Shown here: piece after piece, positions 25,887 through 35,022 of the stretch
Numbering within the stretch: position 1 is the stretch's first letter
Layout of the letters: each line of letters begins with the position of its first letter
Source of the DNA: Candidatus Poribacteria bacterium
Lineage (GTDB): Bacteria; Poribacteria; WGA-4E; WGA-3G
Length of the DNA: 49,283 nt
NCBI GenBank assembly: GCA_012267415.1
Contig: JAAXGN010000034.1
Location: forward strand, 1 to 49,283
Direction of reading: 5' to 3'
The notes under the pieces: generated by a model
The model's database searches: none
The model's input: the letters and a program-made list of their open reading frames with translations, nothing else
What the model was told of the DNA's origin: nothing
Program-made: the position numbers and the translations under genes

Positions 25887-26480
25887 TTATATCATTTTGC
25901 TGTGATGTGGACCATTTGCAAGGATCTTATGATTTACAGATGCTTCTAACCTAACATTTACTTTAGTGGTAGGTTCAAGAAAATCTAACCGGATATTGTT
26001 TATTTTTTTTAAATCTTCTTCACCATTGGAATAAAGAACTGTTAAAAGAAGATGATAAATCGGTTCAGTAAATTATTTACGGAGTTTTTTAGATGAAGAA
26101 GTTAGTACGCGTCTGTTGGAATCTTTTTCATTCCAATCGCTTGTTGCTTTGAATTCAAGAGGCATACGAAGCTGTGGTTCTTTTTTAATTAGTATCTTAT
26201 CGGGATAGCCAGAACCAGAACAGTGTTCAATAGTAAATTCTCTTATAGCAACACTAAGTTTTTCAATAGTAAACTTCTCTACTTGATTTCCAATAGATTG
26301 GTTAGTGCTACCAGGTTTTATTGGACAAACCGAAGATTTTATGGATGTGTCTGAAACAACATTAACGAATGCAGAGACAATGTCCTCTCGTAAATCCATA
26401 GGCCATTCATGAACAAGTTGACGGTATTCCTGTTCTTCCCAACGTAGCAAGGTTTTATAATAGTCACCAAGATTCGACAT
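25887..26480 (-). pseudogene. PD-(D/E)xK type II restriction endonuclease interrupted by an in-frame TAA
   Basis: The first 135 codons (26480-26076) encode GNQVEKF near residue 64 and GYPDKILI. MPLEFKATSDW follows 15 residues later. This is a clear PD...ExK nuclease active site (D94, E109, K111). A TAA at 26073-26075 then interrupts the frame. The same frame continues for 61 codons with ordinary coding character (IYHLLLTVLYSNGEEDL, VNVRLEASVNHKIL) to a TAA at 25887. The undamaged protein would be about 197 residues, in the range of small type II enzymes. It lies between two methylase genes on one strand. Loss of nuclease activity with retained methylases is the likely outcome, unless readthrough occurs. 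Confidence 0.75.
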
Positions 26481-26574
26481 AGGCCTCTTCCCTATTCATG
26501 CTGTTATAATAAACAAAGTATCATCAAACTTATATAACATTAACGCCAAAAATGTTTTTCGTTTGCATGAATTT

Positions 26575-27429
26575 TTATACTATCATGCTGTTTACCCAAA
26601 TCTGATCCAAGTTTTCAGTGCAAACATAATCTTTATAGTAGCGGGACACATCATCAGATTTTCTCTGTTCAGATAGTCTGTCTTGAATGAGATTTACATT
26701 GAATTCATCAAGTTCAATACCAATAGACTCTCTATCTAATTGCTCAGATACAACCAAGGTAGTACCTGAACCTGCAAACGGATCAAGCACAACATCACCA
26801 GGTCTCGTAGAAGAAAGGATAATTCTTAGGAGGAGTTGAATAGGGGATTGCTGTTTGTGAAGGCGTTTTCCTTCACTGTCTCGCAACGCTTCCTCACCAG
26901 CAAAATAGCCTGAAGTTAACTCTCGAATATCATCCCAAACATCAGTAACATACATCCCATTTTCACGGTTATACTTATAGCCTGATGGCAAAGGAGGATC
27001 AATACGCAGGCGATTGAAGACACGCGGTGTTTTACCCTTAGTAGCAAAAGCAATTATCTGATAATGTTTTCCATATCGTTTCATTCCTGGAACAGCGGAA
27101 GTTTTCTTTTTCCAAATAATCAGATTTTGAAAAGTCCACCCACTATTACGTAGACATCGCAAAACATACTCTGTGTTTTTCTCGCGTTGCATGAAATAAA
27201 TTGCGCCCCCCTCAGAAGTAAGCGAGAATACAATTTCACAGATTTCCTGCATCCACTTCCAATATGCACTTGCCGGGAGATTATCGTCCCAAGCATTATA
27301 AGTTTTAGATTGATTGAATGGTGGATCAAGAAAGGAAAGGTCTATTCTCTTCTGTAAGTGCTCGGAACGCAAGACGGTTGAACAACAGCCTTGTAGTACT
27401 TTACATGTATCGCTCAAAGAGTGTTCCAT
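26575..27429 (-). CDS. N6-adenine (beta-class) DNA methyltransferase, first methylase of the locus
   Basis: The 284-residue enzyme has the catalytic motif FLDPPFNQSKTYN (D35-P-P-F38) near the N-terminus. VVLDPFAGSGTTLVVSEQL lies at about residues 213-231, the IV-then-I order of beta-class enzymes. The region between carries GEEALRDSEGKRLHKQQSP, probably part of target recognition. It heads a three-gene minus-strand set: methylase, disrupted nuclease, second methylase. The modified sequence is unknown. Confidence 0.9.
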   Translation of the reverse strand: MEHSLSDTCKVLQGCCSTVLRSEHLQKRIDLSFLDPPFNQSKTYNAWDDNLPASAYWKWMQEICEIVFSLTSEGGAIYFMQREKNTEYVLRCLRNSGWTFQNLIIWKKKTSAVPGMKRYGKHYQIIAFATKGKTPRVFNRLRIDPPLPSGYKYNRENGMYVTDVWDDIRELTSGYFAGEEALRDSEGKRLHKQQSPIQLLLRIILSSTRPGDVVLDPFAGSGTTLVVSEQLDRESIGIELDEFNVNLIQDRLSEQRKSDDVSRYYKDYVCTENLDQIWVNSMIV

Positions 27430-27522
27430 GGTGACAAGTATTTCCGAATTAATAAGATATTAGAGACGATGTATCTTCAATGAATTACTGTCTTGAAGAT
27501 AAGTGGATTTACCTATCTCTGT

Positions 27523-28017
27523 CTACACGGTATAATGTTTTACAAATTCTTCGTCGAGGTTTTCTAAGACATCTTTGGCATCGGGGGGAGTGGTTTGTTC
27601 TGGTGTCACTTCAGCCTCAAGGAATCCGTTTTCTTCTAACACGTTTTCTTCAACATAGATCGGTACTTCACACCGGAGTGCGAGCGCAAGTGCATCACTT
27701 GGACGAGAATCTATTTCGTAAGTTTCACCGTTTGCCTCAAGTTTGACCTTTGCGTGGAAGGTAGACTCTTCCACGGCATTAATGCATATAGATTTTACTT
27801 CTGCTGATATAGTGTCAAGGACGTTCTTTAGCAGATCGTGTGTCATTGGCCGTGGGATGGGTATGTTTTTCAGACAAAACTCTATTGCCCACGCTTCTGC
27901 CTCACCAATCCAGATGAGTAAGATCCGCTTAGAATCACCTTCTTTCTCCTTTAGGATAACAAGAGGTGCGCGTGCAGCTTGATCAACGGTGAGGAATTCT
28001 ATGTTTACTTCCACCAT
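27523..28017 (-). CDS. Bifunctional nuclease (BFN, DUF151) family protein
   Basis: The start is placed at 28017 (MVEVNIEFLTVDQ), with AAAGGAG seven bases upstream; an ATG six codons earlier has no such site. The 164-residue protein has the DUF151 core. It shows PLVILKEKEGDSKRILLIWIGEAEAWAIEF, then RPMTHDLLKNVLD and IDSRPSDALALALRCEVPIYV. The SRPSDALALA segment is diagnostic. Related plant and bacterial proteins have been reported to have nuclease activity; the physiological role in bacteria is uncertain. The C-terminal 35 residues are acidic and Pro-rich. Confidence 0.88.
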   Translation of the reverse strand: MVEVNIEFLTVDQAARAPLVILKEKEGDSKRILLIWIGEAEAWAIEFCLKNIPIPRPMTHDLLKNVLDTISAEVKSICINAVEESTFHAKVKLEANGETYEIDSRPSDALALALRCEVPIYVEENVLEENGFLEAEVTPEQTTPPDAKDVLENLDEEFVKHYTV

Positions 28018-28094
28018 GTTAAGACTCCTTTCCAATGAATCTTTCTTTATCCATCACTTTTTTATTATATAGACTTACAGTAGGTCTTGAACTT

Positions 28095-28475
28095 TTAGTT
28101 CTGAATTTTTGCAATAATATACGAATGTACTTGTTTTGCTTCAGTGTAACTTAGGTTGTCAATCCAGTGGACATTGCGTTTGACGTTAATCTCAAGTCGT
28201 GCTTGTCCTAAGAGTCTATGTTTGAGCAATCTTGCAAGTTTCACAGCAATAATTTCGCTATAGAACAGATTACATCGTATATTTGTGTATGAGATAGCAA
28301 GACTTCCCATATCTCGTTCATCAATCACAAGAATTCTTAGCGAAGTGATAATAACATAATCTGGACGCAGCACTGAGGAGCGACCAAGAACACATAGATC
28401 TATATGTTCATTCTGATGGAGCTCTGTCTTAGCAACCCGTTTAATTCGACATGGAAGATTTTCATAATCCGCCAT
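28095..28475 (-). CDS. Small PH-like domain protein (YokE-like), hypothetical
   Basis: I set the start at 28475 (MADYENLPCRIKRV), which has AAAGGTG upstream; the longer reading begins in sequence without coding character. The 126-residue product has alternating beta-strands: LGRSSVLRPDYVIITSLRILVI, then SYTNIRCNLFYSE. A final helix (AKQVHSYIIAKIQ) follows. This order resembles bacterial PH domains used to set membrane or protein contacts. No transmembrane helix is present. Function unknown; assignment is tentative. Confidence 0.55.
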   Translation of the reverse strand: MADYENLPCRIKRVAKTELHQNEHIDLCVLGRSSVLRPDYVIITSLRILVIDERDMGSLAISYTNIRCNLFYSEIIAVKLARLLKHRLLGQARLEINVKRNVHWIDNLSYTEAKQVHSYIIAKIQN

Positions 28476-28563
28476 TGTGCTGCACCTTTTAGAGATAAAC
28501 CCTACGAATACTAACAACAATGGAACACAACTACATTCTAACGTATTTACAACGGAAATCAAT

Positions 28564-28687
28564 TATAGTGAACATTAGAATTTATGAAACACTCCACGAC
28601 GGACGAGGTGACCTCGCCCCTACGCTGGGTGGTCTTCGTCATCGGTGTATGGGGTGAAATGTCTCGTTAATTATTAACTTTACCATA
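28564..28687. mobile_element. TATAGT...TACCATA inverted-repeat element, copy 4
   Basis: Begins TATAGTGAACATTAGAATTT and ends AACTTTACCATA, with central palindrome CGAGGTGACCTCG and CTACGCTGGG. It is closely related to 16476-16614 and, in the opposite orientation, to 34889-35009. Confidence 0.75.
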
Positions 28688-28701
28688 ATTTACACAAATG
28701 A

Positions 28702-29053
28702 TGGAGGTGGCGGGAATTGAACCCGCGTCCGAAAGCATATTGATAAAGGCTACTACATGCTTATCACAGGTTTAAGTTTTCATCATTTATGTTCCCCTGT
28801 GCTGGAATCAGAAATGACTATCTCAAGTATGTTTCGCGATTTACCCCTTGAGAACAACTAAACCGCTATCCCGTATTACGGCGCTTTAGCATCTCTGACG
28901 GGCGGCAGATCAGCCAAGCGTAGCTGCGTATTAAGCAGCTAGTGCTAATTCTTCATCAGCAATTATAGTTGTTCCGCCTGTTTTACGAGGCCTGCGGAGA
29001 CCTCGACATGCAACCTGTATCGCAATTACCTCCGTCGAATCCTGGTCACCCCC
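28702..29053 (-). ncRNA. ssrA: Transfer-messenger RNA
   Basis: The 5' end GGGGGUG (29053-29047) pairs over 7 bp with the 3' end CACCUCC before a discriminator A at 28702. The 3' part has a T-arm GCGGGUUCAAUUCCCGC. The 5' part has GACCAGGAUUCGACGGAGG, typical of tmRNA. CCA is not encoded (TCA follows). The tag frame ends at a TAA (28931-28933) and encodes ...GGTTIIADEELALAA. The frame is open at least from Lys-Thr-Gly-Gly, so the exact resume codon is uncertain. It rescues stalled ribosomes together with SmpB, encoded 16 bp upstream on the same strand. Confidence 0.95.
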
Positions 29054-29069
29054 AAATTATAATAAGGTA

Positions 29070-29531
29070 TCATGTATAGGTTCGTATTTCACGGTTAGCG
29101 TGTTCACGTTCAATTTTATCCCGTTTGTCATAGAGACGTTTCCCCTCAGCGACCGCGATTTCTAATTTAACTCTTCCTTCATTGAAGTATGCTTGAGTCG
29201 GTATGAGGGTCATTCCTTTCGACTTCGTTGAACGTTCAAGCTTATTAATTTCTCTCCGATGTAACAATAGTTTTCGAACACGTTTCGGGTCATGATTCAT
29301 GCGATTGCCTTGATCATACAGACCGATAAACGCATTAATAAGAAACGCCTCTCCTTCTGAGACTTGTGCATAACTATCTGTGAGATTCATCTGTCCATTT
29401 CGTATCGCTTTTACTTCTGTGCCTTGCAATACGATACCTGCTTCGTATTTATCATGTAGATGATAGTCGTATCTTGCTTTCCTATTGACAGTGATAACAG
29501 CGTTCTGCGTGGATTTCTTATTTTTTTTCAT
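29070..29531 (-). CDS. smpB: SsrA-binding protein SmpB
   Basis: The start is set at 29531 (MKKNKKSTQNAV), giving 153 residues, the usual SmpB length. The conserved OB-fold segments are ARYDYHLHDKYEAGIVLQGTEVKAIRNG, AFLINAFIGLYDQGNRMNHDP and RVRKLLLHRREINKLE. The basic C-terminal tail (KRLYDKRDKIEREHANREI) enters the mRNA channel of stalled ribosomes. It binds tmRNA, whose gene follows 16 bp downstream on the same strand, so the two are likely expressed together. No good Shine-Dalgarno is visible. Confidence 0.96.
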   Translation of the reverse strand: MKKNKKSTQNAVITVNRKARYDYHLHDKYEAGIVLQGTEVKAIRNGQMNLTDSYAQVSEGEAFLINAFIGLYDQGNRMNHDPKRVRKLLLHRREINKLERSTKSKGMTLIPTQAYFNEGRVKLEIAVAEGKRLYDKRDKIEREHANREIRTYT

Positions 29532-29577
29532 AATAAGCGATATTATAACATATAAATTTGATACATGCAAACAAATT

Positions 29578-31608
29578 CTATTTAAGGTTCATAGAGTATT
29601 TGCATGGCTCTTCTAAGTCAAGGAGAACTTTTGAACCAACTTTCAGATACCTTCCGTTAAGCATCACGAAATGTTCACCACGTAAAAACAGGTATTCACC
29701 TATAAATTCTACTGTTTTTTCTTTTATCTCGGTTGACATATTTGTGTAACCGTCATCAGAAATCAGATACACATCTGTTCCGTAATCTGATATGACAGTG
29801 AAACCACTTGCCAATACATCCGCATCTGTTTCTACTGTAAGTGTTTTAACTAACGGATGTTTATCTGCCTCGGTTTCTAATGGGAATAGGACGACATTCA
29901 TGTTCGCAGGTAATTGACACTGTGTCTGATATGTAACTTGAGTTCCATTCATAAGGATTGTTACGTTGGTTGGATCAGCAGAACAGATAAATAAATTACT
30001 TTGTCCAGGATCTTGCGTTATCGTCTGACCTTCAGCTGCCACAATATGTGGCATGGTATCTTGCAGTAAGTTCGTGTCGAGATGAAATATCTGCTCTATC
30101 TGATGTTCCGCATCCCCCAGAATTATGTCATGTAGAATGAAATACGCACCTTTTATGTAGAATATAGAACGTTTATGTTGATAATCAGTCGTTTTGTGCC
30201 ATCCTTCAACAAAGTCGAATGCGGTAGTCGTAATCCAACGCGTATCTGGGTCAGGTACGATCTCTGGTTCGGAGGGTTGTCTTTTTGCATCAATAAGTAC
30301 TACGGTGTTGTCATTACTTCTATTGCTGCGGGAGTTTTTGTGTGTAATTAATTGCTGTCCATTTGCATATAATGAGAAACTCAATTTTTCATTTGAACCC
30401 GTTTTCCCAGCAGGTCCACCATCAAAAAACAGGTAGTGTGCATTACTTTCAGATTCACCACGCATAACATAATAACCTGTATAAGGCATCGCGTCAGATA
30501 ATTCCCTGCGTTCACATTCTTTCCAATCAATGCGACTTTTATTCACAAGCTCCGTAATATGCACATTGGAACGCGAATTTTGACCGATGGATGGAAATGA
30601 CAGATCGGGTTGACGAAGAGAAATACAGGCATTCACCTGTTTTTCCAACAAGGTCTTCATATCTTGAAGGCATGCTAATGGATAGGTCTGATTCACACTC
30701 TCATAAAATCCCAGAAATCTTGAGAAATTTGAAATCGCTTCAAATTGGGAAATAAGCGACTTGTCTTTGTGAAATCCATCGGGATAGAAGAACGAATCAA
30801 CGATCCATTTGAACCGACGAGAAACCGTTGTAATAAGTTGTGCAGTGAAACGGTATTCTGGATTAAGGTAAGCTGCAATCCCCAATTCCGTGGTGGAAGA
30901 GATGGCGGGTGATGGATCCCCTAACAGATGAACTAAATTGTCAAGTTCGTATCCTGCGTCGTGAGATGTGTTCGTAATATCAGAATCTGTATAATCTAAA
31001 GGAAACCTAATATCATTCCCAGCTGTCAGATTCTGCTTTAAGACACTATTATACTGGTCAATTGCTGTTTTGAGAATTGGAAGATCTAACGCATTAGCCA
31101 GTGAGAAAGTTGTGGTCAATAAATGTCCGGTATGTGTATCTACTGTGGGTGGTGCTGCTTCTCCGAGTGCTAAAGAAACTCGACAGAATCCTGTAAGTCG
31201 CCAGAGTTCTGATTGAGGAATTGGATCACAGATACAACCCATCAATGCTAACGCTATCCCAGCCGACAATTTCTCATTCTGTGATGCTGTTTCATGAAAT
31301 GTATATAGATATTCTGTATGTTCCAATAGTATTTGTGCAAGTATTTTCCAATCAGACAGATTTAAGTCTTCATGTATTGAGATCGCGATTCCCTCAATGA
31401 TACGTGCTGCGACAGATACAAGATGCCAGGGTGGATGATTCTCAGTAAATACAATAGGCGTTGGATGTTCCTGAGAAAAGGTGTAGAGCTCTTCAAAATC
31501 AGCAATCGGTTCAAACTGATGTAAAAACGGCATGTCACGTCTTGCAAGTGTTGCTGCCAACACATCCGTCTGTTCTGATTGTAGTGTAGTATAATCCTGC
31601 CACGTCAT
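29578..31608 (-). CDS. Heparinase II/III-like polysaccharide lyase family protein
   Basis: The 676-residue protein has an alpha-helical N-terminal half (an incomplete toroid of the alginate/heparin-lyase type). It contains HDAGYELDNLVHLLGD and FFYPDGFHKDKSLISQFEA. After residue 370 it turns into a beta-rich heparinase II/III domain with YTGYYVMRGESESNAHYLFFDGGPAGK and SLYANGQQLITHKNS. Enzymes of this class cleave uronic-acid-containing polysaccharides by beta-elimination. No signal peptide is apparent, so it may act on imported oligosaccharides in the cytoplasm. Its substrate is not predictable. smpB follows on the same strand. Confidence 0.82.
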   Translation of the reverse strand: MTWQDYTTLQSEQTDVLAATLARRDMPFLHQFEPIADFEELYTFSQEHPTPIVFTENHPPWHLVSVAARIIEGIAISIHEDLNLSDWKILAQILLEHTEYLYTFHETASQNEKLSAGIALALMGCICDPIPQSELWRLTGFCRVSLALGEAAPPTVDTHTGHLLTTTFSLANALDLPILKTAIDQYNSVLKQNLTAGNDIRFPLDYTDSDITNTSHDAGYELDNLVHLLGDPSPAISSTTELGIAAYLNPEYRFTAQLITTVSRRFKWIVDSFFYPDGFHKDKSLISQFEAISNFSRFLGFYESVNQTYPLACLQDMKTLLEKQVNACISLRQPDLSFPSIGQNSRSNVHITELVNKSRIDWKECERRELSDAMPYTGYYVMRGESESNAHYLFFDGGPAGKTGSNEKLSFSLYANGQQLITHKNSRSNRSNDNTVVLIDAKRQPSEPEIVPDPDTRWITTTAFDFVEGWHKTTDYQHKRSIFYIKGAYFILHDIILGDAEHQIEQIFHLDTNLLQDTMPHIVAAEGQTITQDPGQSNLFICSADPTNVTILMNGTQVTYQTQCQLPANMNVVLFPLETEADKHPLVKTLTVETDADVLASGFTVISDYGTDVYLISDDGYTNMSTEIKEKTVEFIGEYLFLRGEHFVMLNGRYLKVGSKVLLDLEEPCKYSMNLK

Positions 31609-32040
31609 AAATCACCGGTTGCACAAAGTTCTTGACACTTTGGTTTAGATTGAAGCTGCGGCTTCTGAAGAATGAAACCTAACTTAATGGATAATATACG
31701 ACTTCATGTTTAATGTTGCGTAGGTCATAAACTTCTGCTAACATAACTCTGTTGCAATTATAGCAGTAATGGTACGTAAAATCACCCTATATCTACATAT
31801 TCCGTGGGAAACGGTACTAACAATAGTTTGTACTACAATACCTTAATGTCGCGATTCTTGAATGCTTCAGTTGTTAAGAAATATGGTGTTGAATTACCAT
31901 TGATCTGCGATATTGTAGGAATACATGAGTAAAAACACCTTCAGGTTTCTATTGAGATGTTTTTATTATAATGGCTGGAGTGTAGAGTTTTTGTCACCTT
32001 AGTTGTCAATTTAAGAAGAAAATCCAATCTATATGTAACC

Positions 32041-32211
32041 TCAGTCCCGTAGGGACGATATGTTTATAGATCATGGTAGAACACTCATTCTTTAGTCCCG
32101 TAGGGACGATATGTGTAAGATATGACATAACATAAACATAGCGTCCCTACGGGACTAAAGAGGGTTAACTAAACGTTTTTCTATAAACATAGCGTCCCTA
32201 CGGGACTAAAG
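32041..32211. repeat. GTCCCGTAGGGAC repeat cluster A (two direct, two inverted copies)
   Basis: Four copies of a unit close to TTTAGTCCCGTAGGGACGAT occur at about 32041, 32089, 32132 and 32182. The last two are reverse complemented, so the whole is a large inverted repeat. It matches cluster B at 39223-39396 in order, spacing and spacer sequence. Confidence 0.9.
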
Positions 32212-32241
32212 ACACACTCATAACAAATCAATTTCCTTAAA

Positions 32242-32270
32242 TTGACACCATGTGCTACATTTAAAATATA
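32242..32270 (+). promoter_or_regulatory. Possible promoter upstream of the sensor kinase
   Basis: TTGACA at 32242-32247 and AATATA at 32265-32270 are 17 bp apart. They lie 113 bp before the kinase start. The -10 match is modest. Confidence 0.35.
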
Positions 32271-32383
32271 CGCACAATCTAAGATAATGTCTATTATTGG
32301 CGAACGTATTGTTCCAATTGACAATATAGATTTACTATTCAGCAATCTAACAGAATGTGCTACAAACAGGTAAAATCTAACCT

Positions 32384-34168
32384 ATGAACATTCGGACACA
32401 ATTGACTCTTAGTTATATAGGCATCGTGTTAATAGTGCTGTTTGCCATCTATTTTTTTCTTGGTGGAGCCCTCGAAACAGTGTTGAGTGACCGCATTACC
32501 AACGCATTACAGGTACAAGCAGCACTGACCAGAGAGTTTCTGATTGAACAACTCCCTGAAAAGGATGAGGATCAGTTTAGCTATGATAACATTGACGTTC
32601 TCGTTGATAGACTCGGTAAAGCAGGTCAATTTCGTCTAACCTTTATAGATGAGAATGGCGTGGTTTGGGGTGATACTGAAAGAGATGGACAGTCGCTAAA
32701 GGAAATGGACAATCATCTCAGTCGACCGGAAATCAGAGAAGCAAATAAGAACGGGTTTGGTGAGATTAACCGGAAAAGTGATACGACACAGACAGAATAT
32801 AGATACTTTGCACTCCCTATTGATAGGGACGGTACCTCCATCGGTTTCTGTCGTGTTGCCCTCCCAATGGAAACAGTAAACACTACCCTGGGTAACTTAC
32901 GAAGGATGTTGCTATATGCGACTATTGCAGGTTCTATCCTTGCGATTGTATTTGGTTTTTTCAGCACAGGAGCTATTGTAAAACCGATAAAAAAACTGAC
33001 TGAGATCACACAATCTATCGCTGCAGGAGAGATCACTTCAAGGGTTGAGGTTAAATCGGATAATGAGATGGGACAACTCTCCCGACACTTCAATATAATG
33101 ACTGACAGAGTTCAAGAGCAGATTGATATGATATCGGTAGAAAATAAACGGCTTGAAACTATCTTAAACAACATGAGTGAAGGGGTTCTACTGATAAACG
33201 GAGCAACTGAAACAACTTATGCCAATCCCGCTGCTATTGTGATGCTAAACCTACCTGAAATGTATATCGGAAGAGCGTTGATTGAAATCAATCGCATTCC
33301 GGAATTACAAGCACTGCTTAGAGAAGCAGAGCATACAGAATCTGTAGCTTTTGCAGAAATCCGTCTTGAGAATCTCAGGGAATCAGAAGCAGAGGTTACG
33401 ATAGTACCAGTTATTGCAGAAAATGAGTATGTGATTGTTATCCATGATGTTAGTCATATCAGGCAATTGGAACGGATTAGAGCAGATTTCGTGGCGAATG
33501 TTTCGCATGAATTGCGGACACCTTTAACCACAATTCAGGGATATGCTGAAACGTTGCTAAACACAAAGTCATCTAAAAACAAAAAACGGAAGGAATTCAC
33601 CGCCAAGATATTGCAGCATTCAACCCGTCTAACTCGGTTAGTCTCAGATTTACTGGAATTAGCACGACTTGAATCGGGAGATATTGAGTTGAAACGGACT
33701 GTATGTCACCTAAATTCTTTCCACGAACAGATTAAGGATGTGTTTGAACCCGTTTTGGAAGAATCGGGATTAACGTTACAGTGGGATATACCTGAAGACT
33801 TACCTAAGGTGAGTGTAGACAGGCAACTTTTCATGCAGGTATTTGTCAATCTCATTGACAATGCAATAAAATACTCGCCGGATAAAGGTATGATAGAGGT
33901 CTCAGCAGAAATACGAGAATCAGACGATGACGTCATAATACATATAAAGGATACTGGCATTGGTATCCCGTTAGAATCGCAATCGCGAGTATTTGAGAGG
34001 TTCTATCGTGTAGATAAAGACCGTGCGCGCGAGATGGGTGGGACCGGTTTAGGATTAGCCATTGTCAAACATATCTTATTGTGCCATGATGGACGAATAT
34101 GGTTGGAAAGCGAATTGGGACAAGGTACGGTTTTTCATTTTTCACTACCAGTCTCGGCAGAGGGTTAA
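32384..34168 (+). CDS. Membrane sensor histidine kinase (PhoR/WalK-like), orphan
   Basis: The 594-residue protein has TM1 (about 10-29), an extracytoplasmic sensor region (30-172) and TM2 (about 174-194). A HAMP domain (195-247) and a PAS domain (about 255-355) come next. The HisKA box is VSHELRTPLTTIQGYAETLL with phosphoacceptor H375. The ATPase domain has the N-box VNLIDNAIKYSPDKG (N493), DTGIGIP and GGTGLGLAIV. All catalytic motifs are intact. This is the usual architecture of kinases responding to envelope or phosphate signals. No response regulator is adjacent. Its stop overlaps the stop of the converging tenA gene by 4 bp. Confidence 0.93.
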   Translation: MNIRTQLTLSYIGIVLIVLFAIYFFLGGALETVLSDRITNALQVQAALTREFLIEQLPEKDEDQFSYDNIDVLVDRLGKAGQFRLTFIDENGVVWGDTERDGQSLKEMDNHLSRPEIREANKNGFGEINRKSDTTQTEYRYFALPIDRDGTSIGFCRVALPMETVNTTLGNLRRMLLYATIAGSILAIVFGFFSTGAIVKPIKKLTEITQSIAAGEITSRVEVKSDNEMGQLSRHFNIMTDRVQEQIDMISVENKRLETILNNMSEGVLLINGATETTYANPAAIVMLNLPEMYIGRALIEINRIPELQALLREAEHTESVAFAEIRLENLRESEAEVTIVPVIAENEYVIVIHDVSHIRQLERIRADFVANVSHELRTPLTTIQGYAETLLNTKSSKNKKRKEFTAKILQHSTRLTRLVSDLLELARLESGDIELKRTVCHLNSFHEQIKDVFEPVLEESGLTLQWDIPEDLPKVSVDRQLFMQVFVNLIDNAIKYSPDKGMIEVSAEIRESDDDVIIHIKDTGIGIPLESQSRVFERFYRVDKDRAREMGGTGLGLAIVKHILLCHDGRIWLESELGQGTVFHFSLPVSAEG

Positions 34169-34842
34169 ATCTGCCACATCTCTTGTGTCCACGCCATCTC
34201 CCAAAAAAGATATTCATAACGACTGCTGAGTAGAAAGTTCTTCTGAAGCCTATCTTTTTCTATCTGACTACTGTTCTCTGTTATTTCATTAAGCAGGTTT
34301 CGCAGCCATTCCCCTAAAGCAAGGAATTCGGGGGAAGCATACATATCAATCCATTCTTGGTAAAGCGGTTCAGGTGAACCCCCCTGTTTAGCAAGTGTCG
34401 TTCCGATTTCGGCATATCCCCACTGACAAGGTAAGACACCTGCGATAACGTCTGCTAATGTCCCTGTCTGCGCAACATGAAGTAGGTGGCGTGTATATGC
34501 ATGTGTTGTAGGTGCTACGGGTGCAGATTCCATTTCAGTAGGAGAGATGCCGAATTTTTCACAATATCCACGGTGCAGATCCATTTCTGTATTCAAGGTC
34601 TCATTGAGGAGTGTTGCAAAAAGAGCCATAGTCGCTTCATCGTGTGCCTTGATGACCCCGTAAGCAAATACACGACTGTAATCCAACAGAAATAGATAAT
34701 CTTGTATCAGATAGAACTTGAATTTCTCTTTCGGCAGACTTCCGTCAGCAATACCACAAACGAATGGATGTTTAAGATCAGCTTCCCAAATCGGTGCAGC
34801 GTATTGTCTGAGTTCATCGGTGAATTTTTTCTTCTGTGTCAA
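34165..34842 (-). CDS. tenA: TenA family thiaminase II
   Basis: The start is TTG at 34842, with TAAGGAGG a few bases upstream. The 225-residue helical protein shows the TenA pattern. It has IWEADLKHPFVCGIADGSLP at residues 18-37 and FYLIQDYLFLLDYSRVFAY, with the conserved Asp48. The nucleophile C139 is in VLPCQWGYAEIG and the catalytic E215 is in YLFWEMAW. Family-length and complete, it likely hydrolyses aminopyrimidine precursors to salvage thiamin pieces. Only thiO (17804) in this window belongs to the same pathway. An inverted-repeat element lies just upstream. Confidence 0.93.
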   Translation of the reverse strand: MTQKKKFTDELRQYAAPIWEADLKHPFVCGIADGSLPKEKFKFYLIQDYLFLLDYSRVFAYGVIKAHDEATMALFATLLNETLNTEMDLHRGYCEKFGISPTEMESAPVAPTTHAYTRHLLHVAQTGTLADVIAGVLPCQWGYAEIGTTLAKQGGSPEPLYQEWIDMYASPEFLALGEWLRNLLNEITENSSQIEKDRLQKNFLLSSRYEYLFWEMAWTQEMWQI

Positions 34843-34888
34843 TATGCCTCCTTATAGGTTAGTAATCCTAATAGTGGATTCCTTGATA

Positions 34889-35009
34889 TATAGTAAAGTT
34901 AATCATTAATGAGACATTGCCCCATACAACGATGACGAAAACAACCCAGCGTAGGGCGAGGTGACCTCGCCCGTTATGGAGTGATTCATTAATTCTGAAG
35001 TGTACTATA
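34889..35009. mobile_element. TATAGT...ACTATA inverted-repeat element, copy 5 (reverse orientation)
   Basis: Read on the minus strand it begins TATAGTACACTTCAGAATTA and ends TTAACTTTACTATA. Its interior is GGGCGAGGTCACCTCGCCC with CTACGCTGGG, closely matching 28564-28687. Confidence 0.75.
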
Positions 35010-35022
35010 ATACGTTTTTATG

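Larger units (their letters stand above)
31609..32383. other. Non-coding gap with repeat cluster
   Basis: I see no convincing gene. A 28-codon ORF (31846-31932) is followed by an imperfect AAAAACACCTT...GAGATGTTTTT hairpin, which might be a terminator or chance. The repeat cluster 32041-32211 and its conserved right flank fill the rest up to the sensor kinase gene. Confidence 0.5.

Noticed and set aside
29056..29061. TATAAT (minus strand) as tmRNA promoter
   Set aside because: It is only 2 bp from the mature 5' end, too close for initiation at that end, and no -35 fits.
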